A program made the position numbers and the translations under genes. A DNA stretch of 64,000 bases from Thermoleophilia bacterium UBA6103 (GTDB taxonomy: Bacteria; Actinomycetota; Thermoleophilia; UBA2241), in contig DIWP01000002.1 of the NCBI GenBank assembly GCA_002423545.1, positions 511 to 64,510 on the forward strand, given 5' to 3'. Under the pieces are notes generated by a model. It made no database searches, was not told the origin of the DNA, and saw only the letters and a list, made by a program, of their open reading frames with translations. The first letter of the stretch is position 1; each line of letters starts with the position of its first letter. Positions 17,355-24,711 of this stretch are shown here, one piece after another.

Positions 17355-18973
17355 TCCGCTCCAATCAGGATCGGGTACAGGGGCTGGCCGCCGGCCTGGA
17401 TGACGGCCTCGGCCTGGGGTAGGCGACGCGCCAGCGCGGCGGCGACGTCGTCGTCGGTGATGGACGCACCGTTGAGGCTGGTCAGCACGGTGACGACCTC
17501 GGGATCGTGGGCTTCCAGCCGGCCGAGGACATCGTCGAGGACACCGCCGACGTCCTCGCCGGTGGCGACGAGCGTCCCGTCGATGAGTCCTATGACCTGG
17601 TCCTTCTTGACGCTCAGGTCGCCGATGATGGAGTCACGCACGGCCACCGTGATCTCGGCGCAGTGCGCACGCGCCAGAGCCTGCGTCATCACGGCCGCGT
17701 TGGCCACCGCATCCTTGTCGGGATCGAATTCGACCATGGCGGTGAGCCCGGCGGGCATCGACTTCGAGGGCACGACGACGATGGTGCGCGTGCTCATGGT
17801 GGCCGCCTGCTCGGCGGTCAGGATGACATTGCCGTTGTTGGGAAGGACCACGACGTCGTCGCTGGGCAGACGGTCGATGACCTCCAGGAGCTGCGCCGCG
17901 CTGGGGTTCATCGACTGGCCGCCGTCGACGATCCCGGCGCAGCCGATCTCGCGGAAGAGCGCCTGGTTGCCGGCGCCGGCCACCACCGCCACGACGGCCG
18001 TCCGGCCGGCCCCGGGCGGCGAGCCGCCGGCCGAGCGAAGACGCGCGTCGCGCTCCCGGGTCTGAGCGTGCATGTCGTTGATCTCGACCTCGCTGAGGCC
18101 GCCGTGGCGGACCGCCCACGTCAGGACGGCCCCCGGGTCGTCGGTGTGGACGTGGACCTTGAGCATCTCGGCGTCACCGACGAGCAGGGCGCTGTCTCCG
18201 ATAGGAGCCAGGAAGCTCTCGAGCTCGCCCTTCGGCAGTCCGCTGCCGGTGAGCAGGAAGCTCGTGCAGTACCGGTAGCGCGACAGCTCGCTGGGTTCTT
18301 CGAGCGAACGCACGGCCGGAGCCCCCTCGGGGCGGGGACGCTGTCGGGCAGCCCTCGAGATCGCCGCCGGTGCTCCGTTGAGGACGGTCGCCAGGCCGCG
18401 GCAGATCACCAGCAGGCCGTAGCCGCCGGCGTCGACGACGCCGGCCTGGCGCAGTGCCGCCAGCTGCTGGGTCGTGCGTTCCACGGCGATGCGGCCGGCC
18501 GCCAGGATCGCATCGAGAGTGTCGGGCAGCGGCGTGTCGTCGGGCAGGTGCGAGGCGGCGGCCGACATCTCGCGGGTGACCGTGAGCATAGTGCCTTCGA
18601 CCGGCTTCTTCACGGCGCGGTACGCCGCCGAGGTCGCCTCGGCGAACGCCTCCTTGAGCGTCGCGGTGGTAAGGACGCCTCCCGGCCGGCAGACGGAGCA
18701 GGCGCCGCGCACGATCTGCGAGAGGATCACGCCGGAGTTGCCGCGCGCGCCCATCAGCGATCCGCGGGTCACCGCCGCCGCGACGCCGTCGTCGAGGCTG
18801 CCGGCGCTGCGCTCCAGCTCTTCGCGGATGGCCCTGACGGTGAGCAGGAGGTTGGTCCCGGTGTCTCCATCCGGTACGGGGTAGACGTTCAGGTCGTTGA
18901 TCAGCGACCGTTCCGCCTCGAGCTCCACCAGCGCCCCGTCGACGAGCGCCACTGCGAGGTCGTGCGCCGTCAC
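17351..18973 (-). CDS. fakA: DhaL/FakA-type fatty acid kinase
   Basis: Two-part kinase-like protein. The N-terminal DhaL (Dak2) ATP-binding domain has NVYPVPDGDTGTN (29-41; metal-binding aspartates) and GARGNSGVILSQ. It is followed by the FakA middle domain and a C-terminal DegV-like fold. 540 residues, typical of the DAK2/FakA (YloV) family. It probably phosphorylates exogenous fatty acids bound to the DegV protein encoded next. GTG at 18973 overlaps the Asp23 gene's stop (GTGA). The function is inferred from family and neighbour. Confidence 0.9.
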   Translation of the reverse strand: MTAHDLAVALVDGALVELEAERSLINDLNVYPVPDGDTGTNLLLTVRAIREELERSAGSLDDGVAAAVTRGSLMGARGNSGVILSQIVRGACSVCRPGGVLTTATLKEAFAEATSAAYRAVKKPVEGTMLTVTREMSAAASHLPDDTPLPDTLDAILAAGRIAVERTTQQLAALRQAGVVDAGGYGLLVICRGLATVLNGAPAAISRAARQRPRPEGAPAVRSLEEPSELSRYRYCTSFLLTGSGLPKGELESFLAPIGDSALLVGDAEMLKVHVHTDDPGAVLTWAVRHGGLSEVEINDMHAQTRERDARLRSAGGSPPGAGRTAVVAVVAGAGNQALFREIGCAGIVDGGQSMNPSAAQLLEVIDRLPSDDVVVLPNNGNVILTAEQAATMSTRTIVVVPSKSMPAGLTAMVEFDPDKDAVANAAVMTQALARAHCAEITVAVRDSIIGDLSVKKDQVIGLIDGTLVATGEDVGGVLDDVLGRLEAHDPEVVTVLTSLNGASITDDDVAAALARRLPQAEAVIQAGGQPLYPILIGAE

Positions 18974-19326
18974 TCGCGGAGGTCCTCGACGAGTACGTCG
19001 ACCTCGGAGACGCCGAGGCCGGTGGCCCGCTCGATCTGATAGGCGACCTGATCGCGCAGGATCGCGGTGACCTGGGCCACATTGACGCCGCGCTCCATGA
19101 CGACGTGGAGTCGGACGTGGACGGCATCGCCGTCACGCTGGACCTCGACACCCTCGGTCAGGACGCCGCGGAACAGGTCTGCCACGCGGCGCATGGGAGC
19201 ACTGTGGAGATCGACGACGCCGTACGTGGTGCGGGCGGCGTAGGCGGCGAGCTTGGCGATCGCCGAGTCCGCGAACGCGACGCCGCCCTGTGGTCCGTCG
19301 TCCTGTCCTCCAGGATGCGCGCGCAT
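18970..19326 (-). CDS. Asp23/Gls24 family protein (YloU-like)
   Basis: Small protein of 118 residues with the Asp23 core from VAFADSAIAKLAAYAART to VSEVDVLVEDL. The family is linked to envelope stress in Firmicutes and its members are often encoded beside FakA. The first 15 residues are Gly/Gln-rich and not conserved, so the start (most upstream, at 19326) is uncertain. It lies 9 bases after the DUF1858 gene and is coupled to the fakA-like gene. It has no membrane segment. Confidence 0.88.
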   Translation of the reverse strand: MRAHPGGQDDGPQGGVAFADSAIAKLAAYAARTTYGVVDLHSAPMRRVADLFRGVLTEGVEVQRDGDAVHVRLHVVMERGVNVAQVTAILRDQVAYQIERATGLGVSEVDVLVEDLRE

Positions 19327-19335
19327 CGCCGTCAG

Positions 19336-19590
19336 CTACACCTCCCCCCGCCCCTTGCCGTCCGGCGCTTGAAGATCCGGCAGCAAGGTGTTGAGCGCCG
19401 CCACGATCTCGTCGGGCTCCACACGGTGCATGATGGCGCCGGCTTCGATGCTCTCCATGCTGGCCCCGATACACGTCGAGCAAGCCATGCCGTGCGTCTC
19501 GAACACCACACGCACGTCCGGATGCAGCCCGAGCGCCGCGATGATGGACATGTCTTTGTGGAAGACGGTCACCCTGCCGCTGGTCTCCAT
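19336..19590 (-). CDS. Small DUF1858-domain protein with CxxC
   Basis: A short protein of 84 residues. Residues 8-62 match the DUF1858 helical domain (HKDMSIIAALGLHPDV, then HGMACSTC with Cys37 and Cys40, and a GA..H.V.PDEIV helix). The family is usually found alone or fused to hybrid-cluster and redox proteins; its function is unknown. The frame is open upstream to 19800, but the ATG at 19590 lies about 40 bases after a good divergent promoter and matches the family start. First gene of the Asp23-fakA-degV-recG unit. Confidence 0.8.
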   Translation of the reverse strand: METSGRVTVFHKDMSIIAALGLHPDVRVVFETHGMACSTCIGASMESIEAGAIMHRVEPDEIVAALNTLLPDLQAPDGKGRGEV

Positions 19591-19617
19591 GCTCCACAGG
19601 CGGCCACTGCAGACCGT

Positions 19618-19646
19618 TTGCCTTGCTGAAGCGCGTGTAGCATAAT
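19618..19646 (+). promoter_or_regulatory. Promoter of rpmB
   Basis: TTGCCT (19618-19623), 17 bases, CATAAT (19641-19646) on the plus strand. It would start transcription near 19653, about 28 bases before the rpmB ATG. Its -10 overlaps the -10 of the divergent minus-strand promoter. Confidence 0.6.
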
Positions 19647-19667
19647 GACGCCCCGCAACCGAATCAA
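19639..19667 (-). promoter_or_regulatory. Promoter of the DUF1858-Asp23-fakA-degV-recG unit
   Basis: TTGATT (19667-19662), 17 bases, TATGCT (19644-19639) on the minus strand. The start would be near 19632, about 42 bases before the ATG at 19590. It overlaps the rpmB promoter face to face, so both cannot be occupied at once. Confidence 0.6.
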
Positions 19668-19680
19668 GCAAGGTCCTCGC

Positions 19681-19872
19681 ATGTCCAGAGTCTGTATCGT
19701 CTGCGGAAAGCGGCCGGTCATCGGTCACAGCCGGAGCCACTCCAACGTCGCCACCAAGCGCCGTTTCGATCCGAATCTGCAGCACGTCCGCATCATGCAC
19801 GATGGCCGCCCACGTACCGCATACGTGTGCGCCCGTTGCCTGCGCGCCGGCCGCGTCACCAAGGTCCTCTGA
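19681..19872 (+). CDS. rpmB: 50S ribosomal protein L28 (four-cysteine, zinc-type)
   Basis: Small large-subunit ribosomal protein of 63 residues, MSRVCIVCGKRP at the start. Cys5/Cys8 and Cys50/Cys53 form two CxxC pairs, marking the zinc-binding (C+) form rather than the zinc-independent paralogue. The frame is open 12 codons upstream (19645), but that ATG overlaps the -10, and the ATG at 19681 with an AAGG upstream is right. It is the only plus-strand gene of the window, divergent from the recG unit and convergent with ribH. Confidence 0.96.
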   Translation: MSRVCIVCGKRPVIGHSRSHSNVATKRRFDPNLQHVRIMHDGRPRTAYVCARCLRAGRVTKVL

Positions 19873-19892
19873 CGCTCACCGCCGCCTGAGCG
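19873..19892. terminator. Weak stem-loop between convergent rpmB and ribH
   Basis: CGCTCA (19873-19878) and TGAGCG (19887-19892) form a perfect 6-bp stem with an 8-base loop, directly after the rpmB stop and 14 bases beyond the ribH stop. There is no T-run on either strand, so termination strength is doubtful. Its position between converging genes is what one expects of a shared terminator. Confidence 0.4.
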
Positions 19893-19905
19893 CCGCACGG
19901 CGCCG

Positions 19906-20370
19906 TTACGGAAGCTGCCGCAGCAGATCGGCCATCTCCAGCGCCGACAGGGCGGCCGCCCATCCTTTGTTGCCGGCCTTCGTCCCGGCGCGCTCGACCG
20001 CCTGCTCGATCGTGTCGGTGGTCAGGACGCCGAACACCACCGGCACGCCGGTGTCGAGGCCGACCTTGGCGATGCCCTTGGCCGCCTCAGAAGCCACGTA
20101 CTCGAAGTGCGGCGTGCCGCCGCGGATCACCGCGCCCAGACAGACGACCGCATCGTAGCGGCCCGAGCCGGCCAGCTTGGCGGCCACCAGCGGTAGCTCG
20201 AAGGCGCCGGGTACCCAGGCGACATCGATGTCGTCGTCGCTCACCTCATGGCGCCGCAGGCAGTCCAGCGCGCCCTCATGCAGACGGATCGAGATCAGCT
20301 CGTTGAATCGGCCCACGACCAGAGCGAACTTGAGACCCCGACCGGTCAGCCTGCCTTCGAACACTGTCAT
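19906..20370 (-). CDS. ribH: 6,7-dimethyl-8-ribityllumazine synthase
   Basis: Condenses 5-amino-6-ribitylaminouracil with 3,4-dihydroxy-2-butanone 4-phosphate, the penultimate riboflavin step. It forms capsid-like or pentameric assemblies. It has 154 residues with VVGRFNELIS near the N-terminus, VPGAFELPL, CLGAVIRGGTPHFEYV (active-site His) and NKGWAAALSALEM. It is the last gene of ribD-ribE-ribBA-ribH, 19 bases after ribBA, and so is under the FMN riboswitch. Confidence 0.96.
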   Translation of the reverse strand: MTVFEGRLTGRGLKFALVVGRFNELISIRLHEGALDCLRRHEVSDDDIDVAWVPGAFELPLVAAKLAGSGRYDAVVCLGAVIRGGTPHFEYVASEAAKGIAKVGLDTGVPVVFGVLTTDTIEQAVERAGTKAGNKGWAAALSALEMADLLRQLP

Positions 20371-20389
20371 GCCACGCTCCTTCTCGACC

Positions 20390-21694
20390 TCATCCCTCAG
20401 GACCCTCGCTCGGCACGAGTGCCTCGTGCTCCAGTATGTGACCCATCTTGTCGCGCTTGGTGCGCAGGTAGCGGATGCTCTCGCAGTGCGGCGTCACTTC
20501 CAGCGGCACCCGTTCGACCACCCGCAGCCCGTAGCCCTCGAGACCGATGATCTTCTTGGGGTTGTTCGTCAGCGTGCGGATGGTGCTCAGGCCCAGGTCG
20601 GCGAGGATCTGCGCACCGATGCCGTAGTCGCGCAGGTCGTCGGGGAAGCCGAGCTCGAGGTTGGCCTCCACGGTATCGCGCCCCCGCTCCTGCAGCGCGT
20701 ACGCCTTGAGCTTGTTGAGCAGCCCGATGCCGCGCCCTTCCTGGCGCATGTACAGCACCACCCCCAGGCCTTCTGCCTCGATCCGGCGCAGCGCCTCGGC
20801 CAGCTGGTCGCCGCAGTCGCAGCGCAGCGAGCCCAGCGCATCGCCGGTGAGGCACTCGGAGTGCACGCGCACCAGGACGTCCTGCTGCCCGGCCACGTCG
20901 CCCTTGACGAGGGCCACGTGATGGGCGCCGTCGGTGAGCGACTCGTAGCCGACGGCGCGGAAGGTGCCGTACCTGGTGGGCATGGCCGCCTCGGCCTCCC
21001 GTCGGACCAGTACTTCGGTCCGACGCCGGTACTTGATGATGTCGGCCACGGTCACCATGCGCAAGCCGTGGCGCCGGCAATACGGGATCAGGTCGGGCAC
21101 GCGCGCCATGGTGCCGTCGTCGTTCATGACCTCGCAGATCACCGACGCAGGTATCAGTCCTGCGAGTCGACAGAGGTCGACGCCGGCCTCGGTCTGCCCG
21201 GTACGCTCCAGCACCCCGCCCGGTCGCGCCATGAGCGGAAAGACGTGGCCGGGCTGCACCAGGTCGCCAGGAGTGGAGCGCGGGTCTATGGCCACCTGGA
21301 TCGTCCGCGCCCGGTCGGCGGCCGAGATGCCTGTGGTGACACCGTGGCGGGCCTCGATCGAGACGGTGAAGGCGGTCCCGAGGGGCGCCTGATTGTCTCG
21401 CGCCATCGGCTCCAGCTCGAGCTCGCGACAGCGCTCCGGCGTGAGGGTGAGGCAGATCAGCCCGCGGCCCTCGCGTGCCATGAAGTTGATCGTCTCCCGC
21501 GTGGCGAACTCGGCCGCCAGCGTCAGGTCGCCCTCGTTCTCGCGGTCCTCGTCATCGACGACCACCACCATGCGGCCGCGCCGCAGTTCGTCGAGAGCCT
21601 CGTCGACCGTCGCCCACACGTCACCACCCGGGTCCTCGGGACGGCATCGGGCACTGCCCTCGGAGGTCGCCAGAGGAGTCTGTTCGTCGCTCAT
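20390..21694 (-). CDS. ribBA: Bifunctional 3,4-DHBP synthase / GTP cyclohydrolase II
   Basis: Makes both starting materials of riboflavin. It has 434 residues. The N-terminal RibB domain (about 25-225) has the acidic loop DEDRENEGD and HVFPLMARPGG. The C-terminal RibA domain (about 230-425) has the zinc cysteines in HSECLTGDALGSLRCDCG and RQEGRGIGL. Both halves look complete. The fused form is typical of Gram-positives and actinobacteria. It lies 31 bases after ribE and before ribH. Confidence 0.96.
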   Translation of the reverse strand: MSDEQTPLATSEGSARCRPEDPGGDVWATVDEALDELRRGRMVVVVDDEDRENEGDLTLAAEFATRETINFMAREGRGLICLTLTPERCRELELEPMARDNQAPLGTAFTVSIEARHGVTTGISAADRARTIQVAIDPRSTPGDLVQPGHVFPLMARPGGVLERTGQTEAGVDLCRLAGLIPASVICEVMNDDGTMARVPDLIPYCRRHGLRMVTVADIIKYRRRTEVLVRREAEAAMPTRYGTFRAVGYESLTDGAHHVALVKGDVAGQQDVLVRVHSECLTGDALGSLRCDCGDQLAEALRRIEAEGLGVVLYMRQEGRGIGLLNKLKAYALQERGRDTVEANLELGFPDDLRDYGIGAQILADLGLSTIRTLTNNPKKIIGLEGYGLRVVERVPLEVTPHCESIRYLRTKRDKMGHILEHEALVPSEGPEG

Positions 21695-21725
21695 CGTCTC
21701 GTCATCCTTCGCTTGCGAGCCTGCA

Positions 21726-22388
21726 TCAGTCGAAACCGGCCTGCGCCAGGCGTTCCCACGTCAGATCTTCCGCCGCGCTCCCCGCCGCCGCCGTCGCACG
21801 GCCGCCCTTCAGGAAGTGGGCCACATAGCGTGCCAGGACGTCGCCTTCCAGGTTCAGGACGTCGCCGCGCCGCGTCGATCCCAGGGTCGTCTGAGCGGCG
21901 GTGTGAGGGATCAGCGACACCCGCACGACACCGTCGTCGACGGCCACCACGGTGAGGCTGACGCCGGCCACGGCCAGCGATCCGCGCGGCATGCAGAGCG
22001 CCGCCACCTCGGGCGGCGCCGCGATGTCCAGCCAGACGGCGATCTGCTCGCGGCGCACATCGACCACGGTGCCCACCCCGTCCACGTGGCCGGTCACCAG
22101 GTGCCCACCGAGACGCGTCTGGGGCGTCGCGGCTCGCTCCAGGTTCACCGGCGCCCCGGGACGCAGCCGGCCGAGGGTGGTGCGGCGCACCGTCTCGGGC
22201 ATCGCGTCGGCGCGGAAGGAGTCGTGGCCGATGGCGGTGACCGTGAGGCACACGCCGTTGGTGAGCATCGAGTCGCCCACGGCTGTGCCGGCGGTGACCA
22301 GGCCGGCGGCGACCTCGAGCTCGGCGCTCATGCCGCCGACGGTCAGCGACCGCAGCGTCCCGACCTCTTCCACGATGCCGGTGAACAT
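21726..22388 (-). CDS. ribE: Riboflavin synthase, alpha chain
   Basis: Dismutates two lumazine molecules to riboflavin. It has 220 residues in two similar lumazine-binding barrels. The first begins MFTGIVEEVG and contains NGVCLTV; the second contains the matching TGHVDGVG and VSLTV segments. Its ATG shares one base with the ribD stop (TGATG), implying coupled translation. Second gene of the rib operon. Confidence 0.96.
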   Translation of the reverse strand: MFTGIVEEVGTLRSLTVGGMSAELEVAAGLVTAGTAVGDSMLTNGVCLTVTAIGHDSFRADAMPETVRRTTLGRLRPGAPVNLERAATPQTRLGGHLVTGHVDGVGTVVDVRREQIAVWLDIAAPPEVAALCMPRGSLAVAGVSLTVVAVDDGVVRVSLIPHTAAQTTLGSTRRGDVLNLEGDVLARYVAHFLKGGRATAAAGSAAEDLTWERLAQAGFD

Positions 22389-23596
22389 CAGCCGGCCTCC
22401 TCAACGAGCGGTAGACGGCCCACAGGACCGCCGTCCGGGTCCCCCGGCTTCTCCGCCGGTGTCGGGCGGCGCTGCGGACGACCCTCGAGCAGCAGATCGC
22501 GACCGACCATCCGCCACGCCACATCGTCGAGGGTCATGCCGTCGGCGACACGCGTGGGTGCCGGCAGTGCAAGCAGGTCGGGAGCCCCGGCGCCCAACAG
22601 CCGCGGGGTCACGAAGAGGGCGAGACGGTCGACGAGAGCGGCGTCGAGCAGGCCGGCGAACAGGCCTGGTCCGCCCTCGCAGAGGACGTCGAACAGGCCA
22701 CGCTCCACCAGCGTTGTCAGGGCGCCGGCAAGACCACCGTCGAAGCGCCGGACGGTCACGCCACGCGCCGCCAGAGCGGCCTCGCGCTCCGCATCCAGGC
22801 GTTCCGCCAGCACCAGGACTGGAGCCGTCCGTGCCGTGCGGAAGAGCTGGGCATCGAGTGGCAGGTCGCCGTGCCGCGTCACGACTACGCGGACCGGGTC
22901 GCGGCCGCTCACCGCGCGCACCGTCAGCAGCGGATCGTCGTGACGCAGTGTACCGCCGCCGATGAGGACCGCGTCCACCTGGGAGCGCCAGAGATGCACC
23001 AGTGCGCGACTCTCCTCACCCGACAGCCAGCGCGCGTCGCCGCCGCGCGCGGCGACCTTGCCGTCGAGGCTCACGGCGGCCTTGTAGGTCACCCACGGCA
23101 GCCCGCAGCCGATCGCCTTGAGATACGCCCGATTCAGCTCCCGGGCACGGCGCCGCGGCTCGCCGGTTGCCACGACGACCTCGAGGCCGGCGGCCGCAAG
23201 GCGTGCCAGACCGCGTCCGTCGACGACGGGATTAGGGTCTTCCATGGCGACCACGACTCGTGTCACGCCGGCGGCGATGATCGCGTCGGCGCACGGCGGG
23301 GTCCTTCCGTGATGGGCGCAGGGCTCCAGGGTGCAGTAGAGAGCGGCGCCGCGCGCGGCCGGCCCAGCCTGGCGCAAGGCCACCACCTCGGCGTGCGGCA
23401 GTCCCGGCCCCAGGTGGGCGCCCTGGCCCACGATCGCGCCGTCGTGGACAAGGACGGCTCCGACCAGCGGGTTGGGGTGCACGCGCCCACGGCCCTGCGT
23501 CGCGAGGTCCAAGGCCAGATCGAGGAACCTCACGTCGTCGCCCGAGACGTGCCGGGAGAGATCGCCGGATGGTGTGCTCTCGCGTCCTGTGGCCAC
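22388..23596 (-). CDS. ribD: Bifunctional riboflavin deaminase/reductase
   Basis: Deaminates and reduces the pyrimidine intermediates after GTP cyclohydrolase II. The N-terminal zinc deaminase has His68 (HAEV) and Cys93/Cys102 (PCAHHGRTPPC); the C-terminal reductase has the VSLDGKVA motif. The start is uncertain: the frame is open to a TTG at 23644, only about 10 bases from the riboswitch. I chose GTG 23596 (402 residues), which has AGGCGG in front and leaves space for an expression platform. A later GTG at 23533 is also possible. First gene of the FMN-controlled operon. Confidence 0.92.
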   Translation of the reverse strand: MATGRESTPSGDLSRHVSGDDVRFLDLALDLATQGRGRVHPNPLVGAVLVHDGAIVGQGAHLGPGLPHAEVVALRQAGPAARGAALYCTLEPCAHHGRTPPCADAIIAAGVTRVVVAMEDPNPVVDGRGLARLAAAGLEVVVATGEPRRRARELNRAYLKAIGCGLPWVTYKAAVSLDGKVAARGGDARWLSGEESRALVHLWRSQVDAVLIGGGTLRHDDPLLTVRAVSGRDPVRVVVTRHGDLPLDAQLFRTARTAPVLVLAERLDAEREAALAARGVTVRRFDGGLAGALTTLVERGLFDVLCEGGPGLFAGLLDAALVDRLALFVTPRLLGAGAPDLLALPAPTRVADGMTLDDVAWRMVGRDLLLEGRPQRRPTPAEKPGDPDGGPVGRLPLVEEAG

Positions 23597-23653
23597 CGTT
23601 GACCGCCTGATGCAGTGGGTCGGGGCGGCGACAGGCACGCGCAAAGCGCCCTG

Positions 23654-23766
23654 ACTTCTCCCATCCGGACTGTTACCGTCGGCCCAGGTATCTCACCTGG
23701 TCGGCCTCCTGCGGAGGCTCGCGGGCTGTCACCGCCGGTGGGGACTTCCACCCCGCCCCGAAGCCA
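23654..23766 (-). promoter_or_regulatory. FMN riboswitch (RFN element) of the rib operon
   Basis: Read on the minus strand, this carries the conserved RFN core in order: CTTCGGGGCGGGGTGGAAGT, CCCACCGGCGGTGACAGCCC, GCGAGCC, a variable arm, GCCGACGGTAACAGTCCGG and ATGGGAGAAG. These are the standard junction strands of the FMN aptamer. It lies about 57 bases upstream of the preferred ribD GTG. Between them, GCCGCC can pair with GGCGGT, which includes the ribD SD; no T-run is seen, so translational control is likely. Confidence 0.95.
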
Positions 23767-23790
23767 CGTCCTGTGTGTACGTGCAGGCGT

Positions 23791-23796
23791 ATTGTA
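23791..23796 (-). promoter_or_regulatory. Probable -10 of the rib operon promoter
   Basis: TACAAT (23796-23791) on the minus strand is a near-consensus -10 located 25 bases before the FMN aptamer. The -35 position (TGGCCG, 17 bases upstream) is weak. Transcription would start near 23784. Confidence 0.5.
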
Positions 23797-23800
23797 TCCG

Positions 23801-23837
23801 ACCGGCCGTCCGTCGGCCAGCCGGCCGATGGGCCGGT
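23801..23837 (-). terminator. Nested GC-rich hairpin downstream of rpe
   Basis: ACCGGCC (23801-23807) pairs with GGCCGGT (23831-23837), enclosing a second perfect stem TCGGCC/GGCCGA (23813-23818/23823-23828) with a 4-base loop. It lies 66 bases after the rpe stop and just upstream of the rib -10. There is no U-run, so it may be a Rho-assisted terminator or a transcription insulator. The rest of the rpe-ribD gap holds nothing I recognise. Confidence 0.4.
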
Positions 23838-23902
23838 GTGCTCACGGGTCGCCGGCCGGCCGCTTGCCTCCTCGTCGCCGGGAACGGGTGCCGGTGGTGG
23901 GT

Positions 23903-24577
23903 TCAGCGACCGCGGGCGACGGCGGTCAGCTCCTGGAAGCGCGCTGCAGCGTCTCCCTTGAAGACTGCCGACCCGGCCACGAGCACGGTAGCGCCGGCGT
24001 CGACCAGGTCGGCGGCGTTGCCGACCCCCACGCCGCCGTCGATCTCGATGGCCACATTCTCGGGCAGGAAGCTGCGTGCGCGTCGCACCTTGTCTGTCGC
24101 CGCCGGGATGAAGCTCTGCCCGCCGAAGCCGGGGTCGACCGACATGATCAGCACCAGGTCGCAGTCGTCCCACACATCAGCCAGCGTCTCGACCGGCGTC
24201 GCCGGATTGAGCGACACTCCGGCCCAGGCTCCGGCGGCTCTGATCTGAGCCAGCACGCGGTGCAGATGCACACACGCCTCCTGGTGCACGGTCAGGCCGT
24301 CGGCGCCGGCGGTCGCGAACTCGTCCACGTAGAGATCCGGCCGTTCGATCATGAGGTGCACGTCGAGCAGGCCGCCCCTGTCGTGGACCAGCGGCGCCAG
24401 GGCCGCGACCACCGCCGGGCCGATGGTGATGTTGGGGACGAAGTGCCCATCCATGACGTCGACGTGGATGACATGTGCTCCGGCGTCCATGACCGTGGCG
24501 ATCTCTTCCCCGAGACGCGCGAAGTCGGCGGAGAGGATGGACGGCGCGATGTGGATCTCGGCGGGTGGCTGCTTCAT
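23903..24577 (-). CDS. rpe: Ribulose-phosphate 3-epimerase
   Basis: Interconverts ribulose 5-phosphate and xylulose 5-phosphate in the pentose phosphate pathway. It has 224 residues in a TIM barrel: APSILSADF, HVDVMDGHFVPN (metal and catalytic Asp), VHLMIERP, MSVDPGFGGQSF and EIDGGV are all present. The frame is open to 24691, but ATG 24577 has GGAG upstream and fits the family. It follows rsmB after 134 bases, a gap in which I see only scattered short repeats. Confidence 0.95.
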   Translation of the reverse strand: MKQPPAEIHIAPSILSADFARLGEEIATVMDAGAHVIHVDVMDGHFVPNITIGPAVVAALAPLVHDRGGLLDVHLMIERPDLYVDEFATAGADGLTVHQEACVHLHRVLAQIRAAGAWAGVSLNPATPVETLADVWDDCDLVLIMSVDPGFGGQSFIPAATDKVRRARSFLPENVAIEIDGGVGVGNAADLVDAGATVLVAGSAVFKGDAAARFQELTAVARGR

Positions 24578-24711
24578 CGGTGGCTCCAGTCTCCGTTGCC
24601 GACGCTGTGTCACGACCGGTCGCCGGGAGCCCATGAGCCTCACCTCGCCGACCTCCCGGGCGCACATCATCTCATGACTTCGGGTCATCACTGTCGGCCG
24701 CCGCGCGCTCC

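Noticed and set aside
23597..23644. TTG start of ribD next to the FMN aptamer
   Set aside because: It lies too close to the aptamer for an SD and adds residues not seen in RibD; GTG 23596 is preferred, though not proven.
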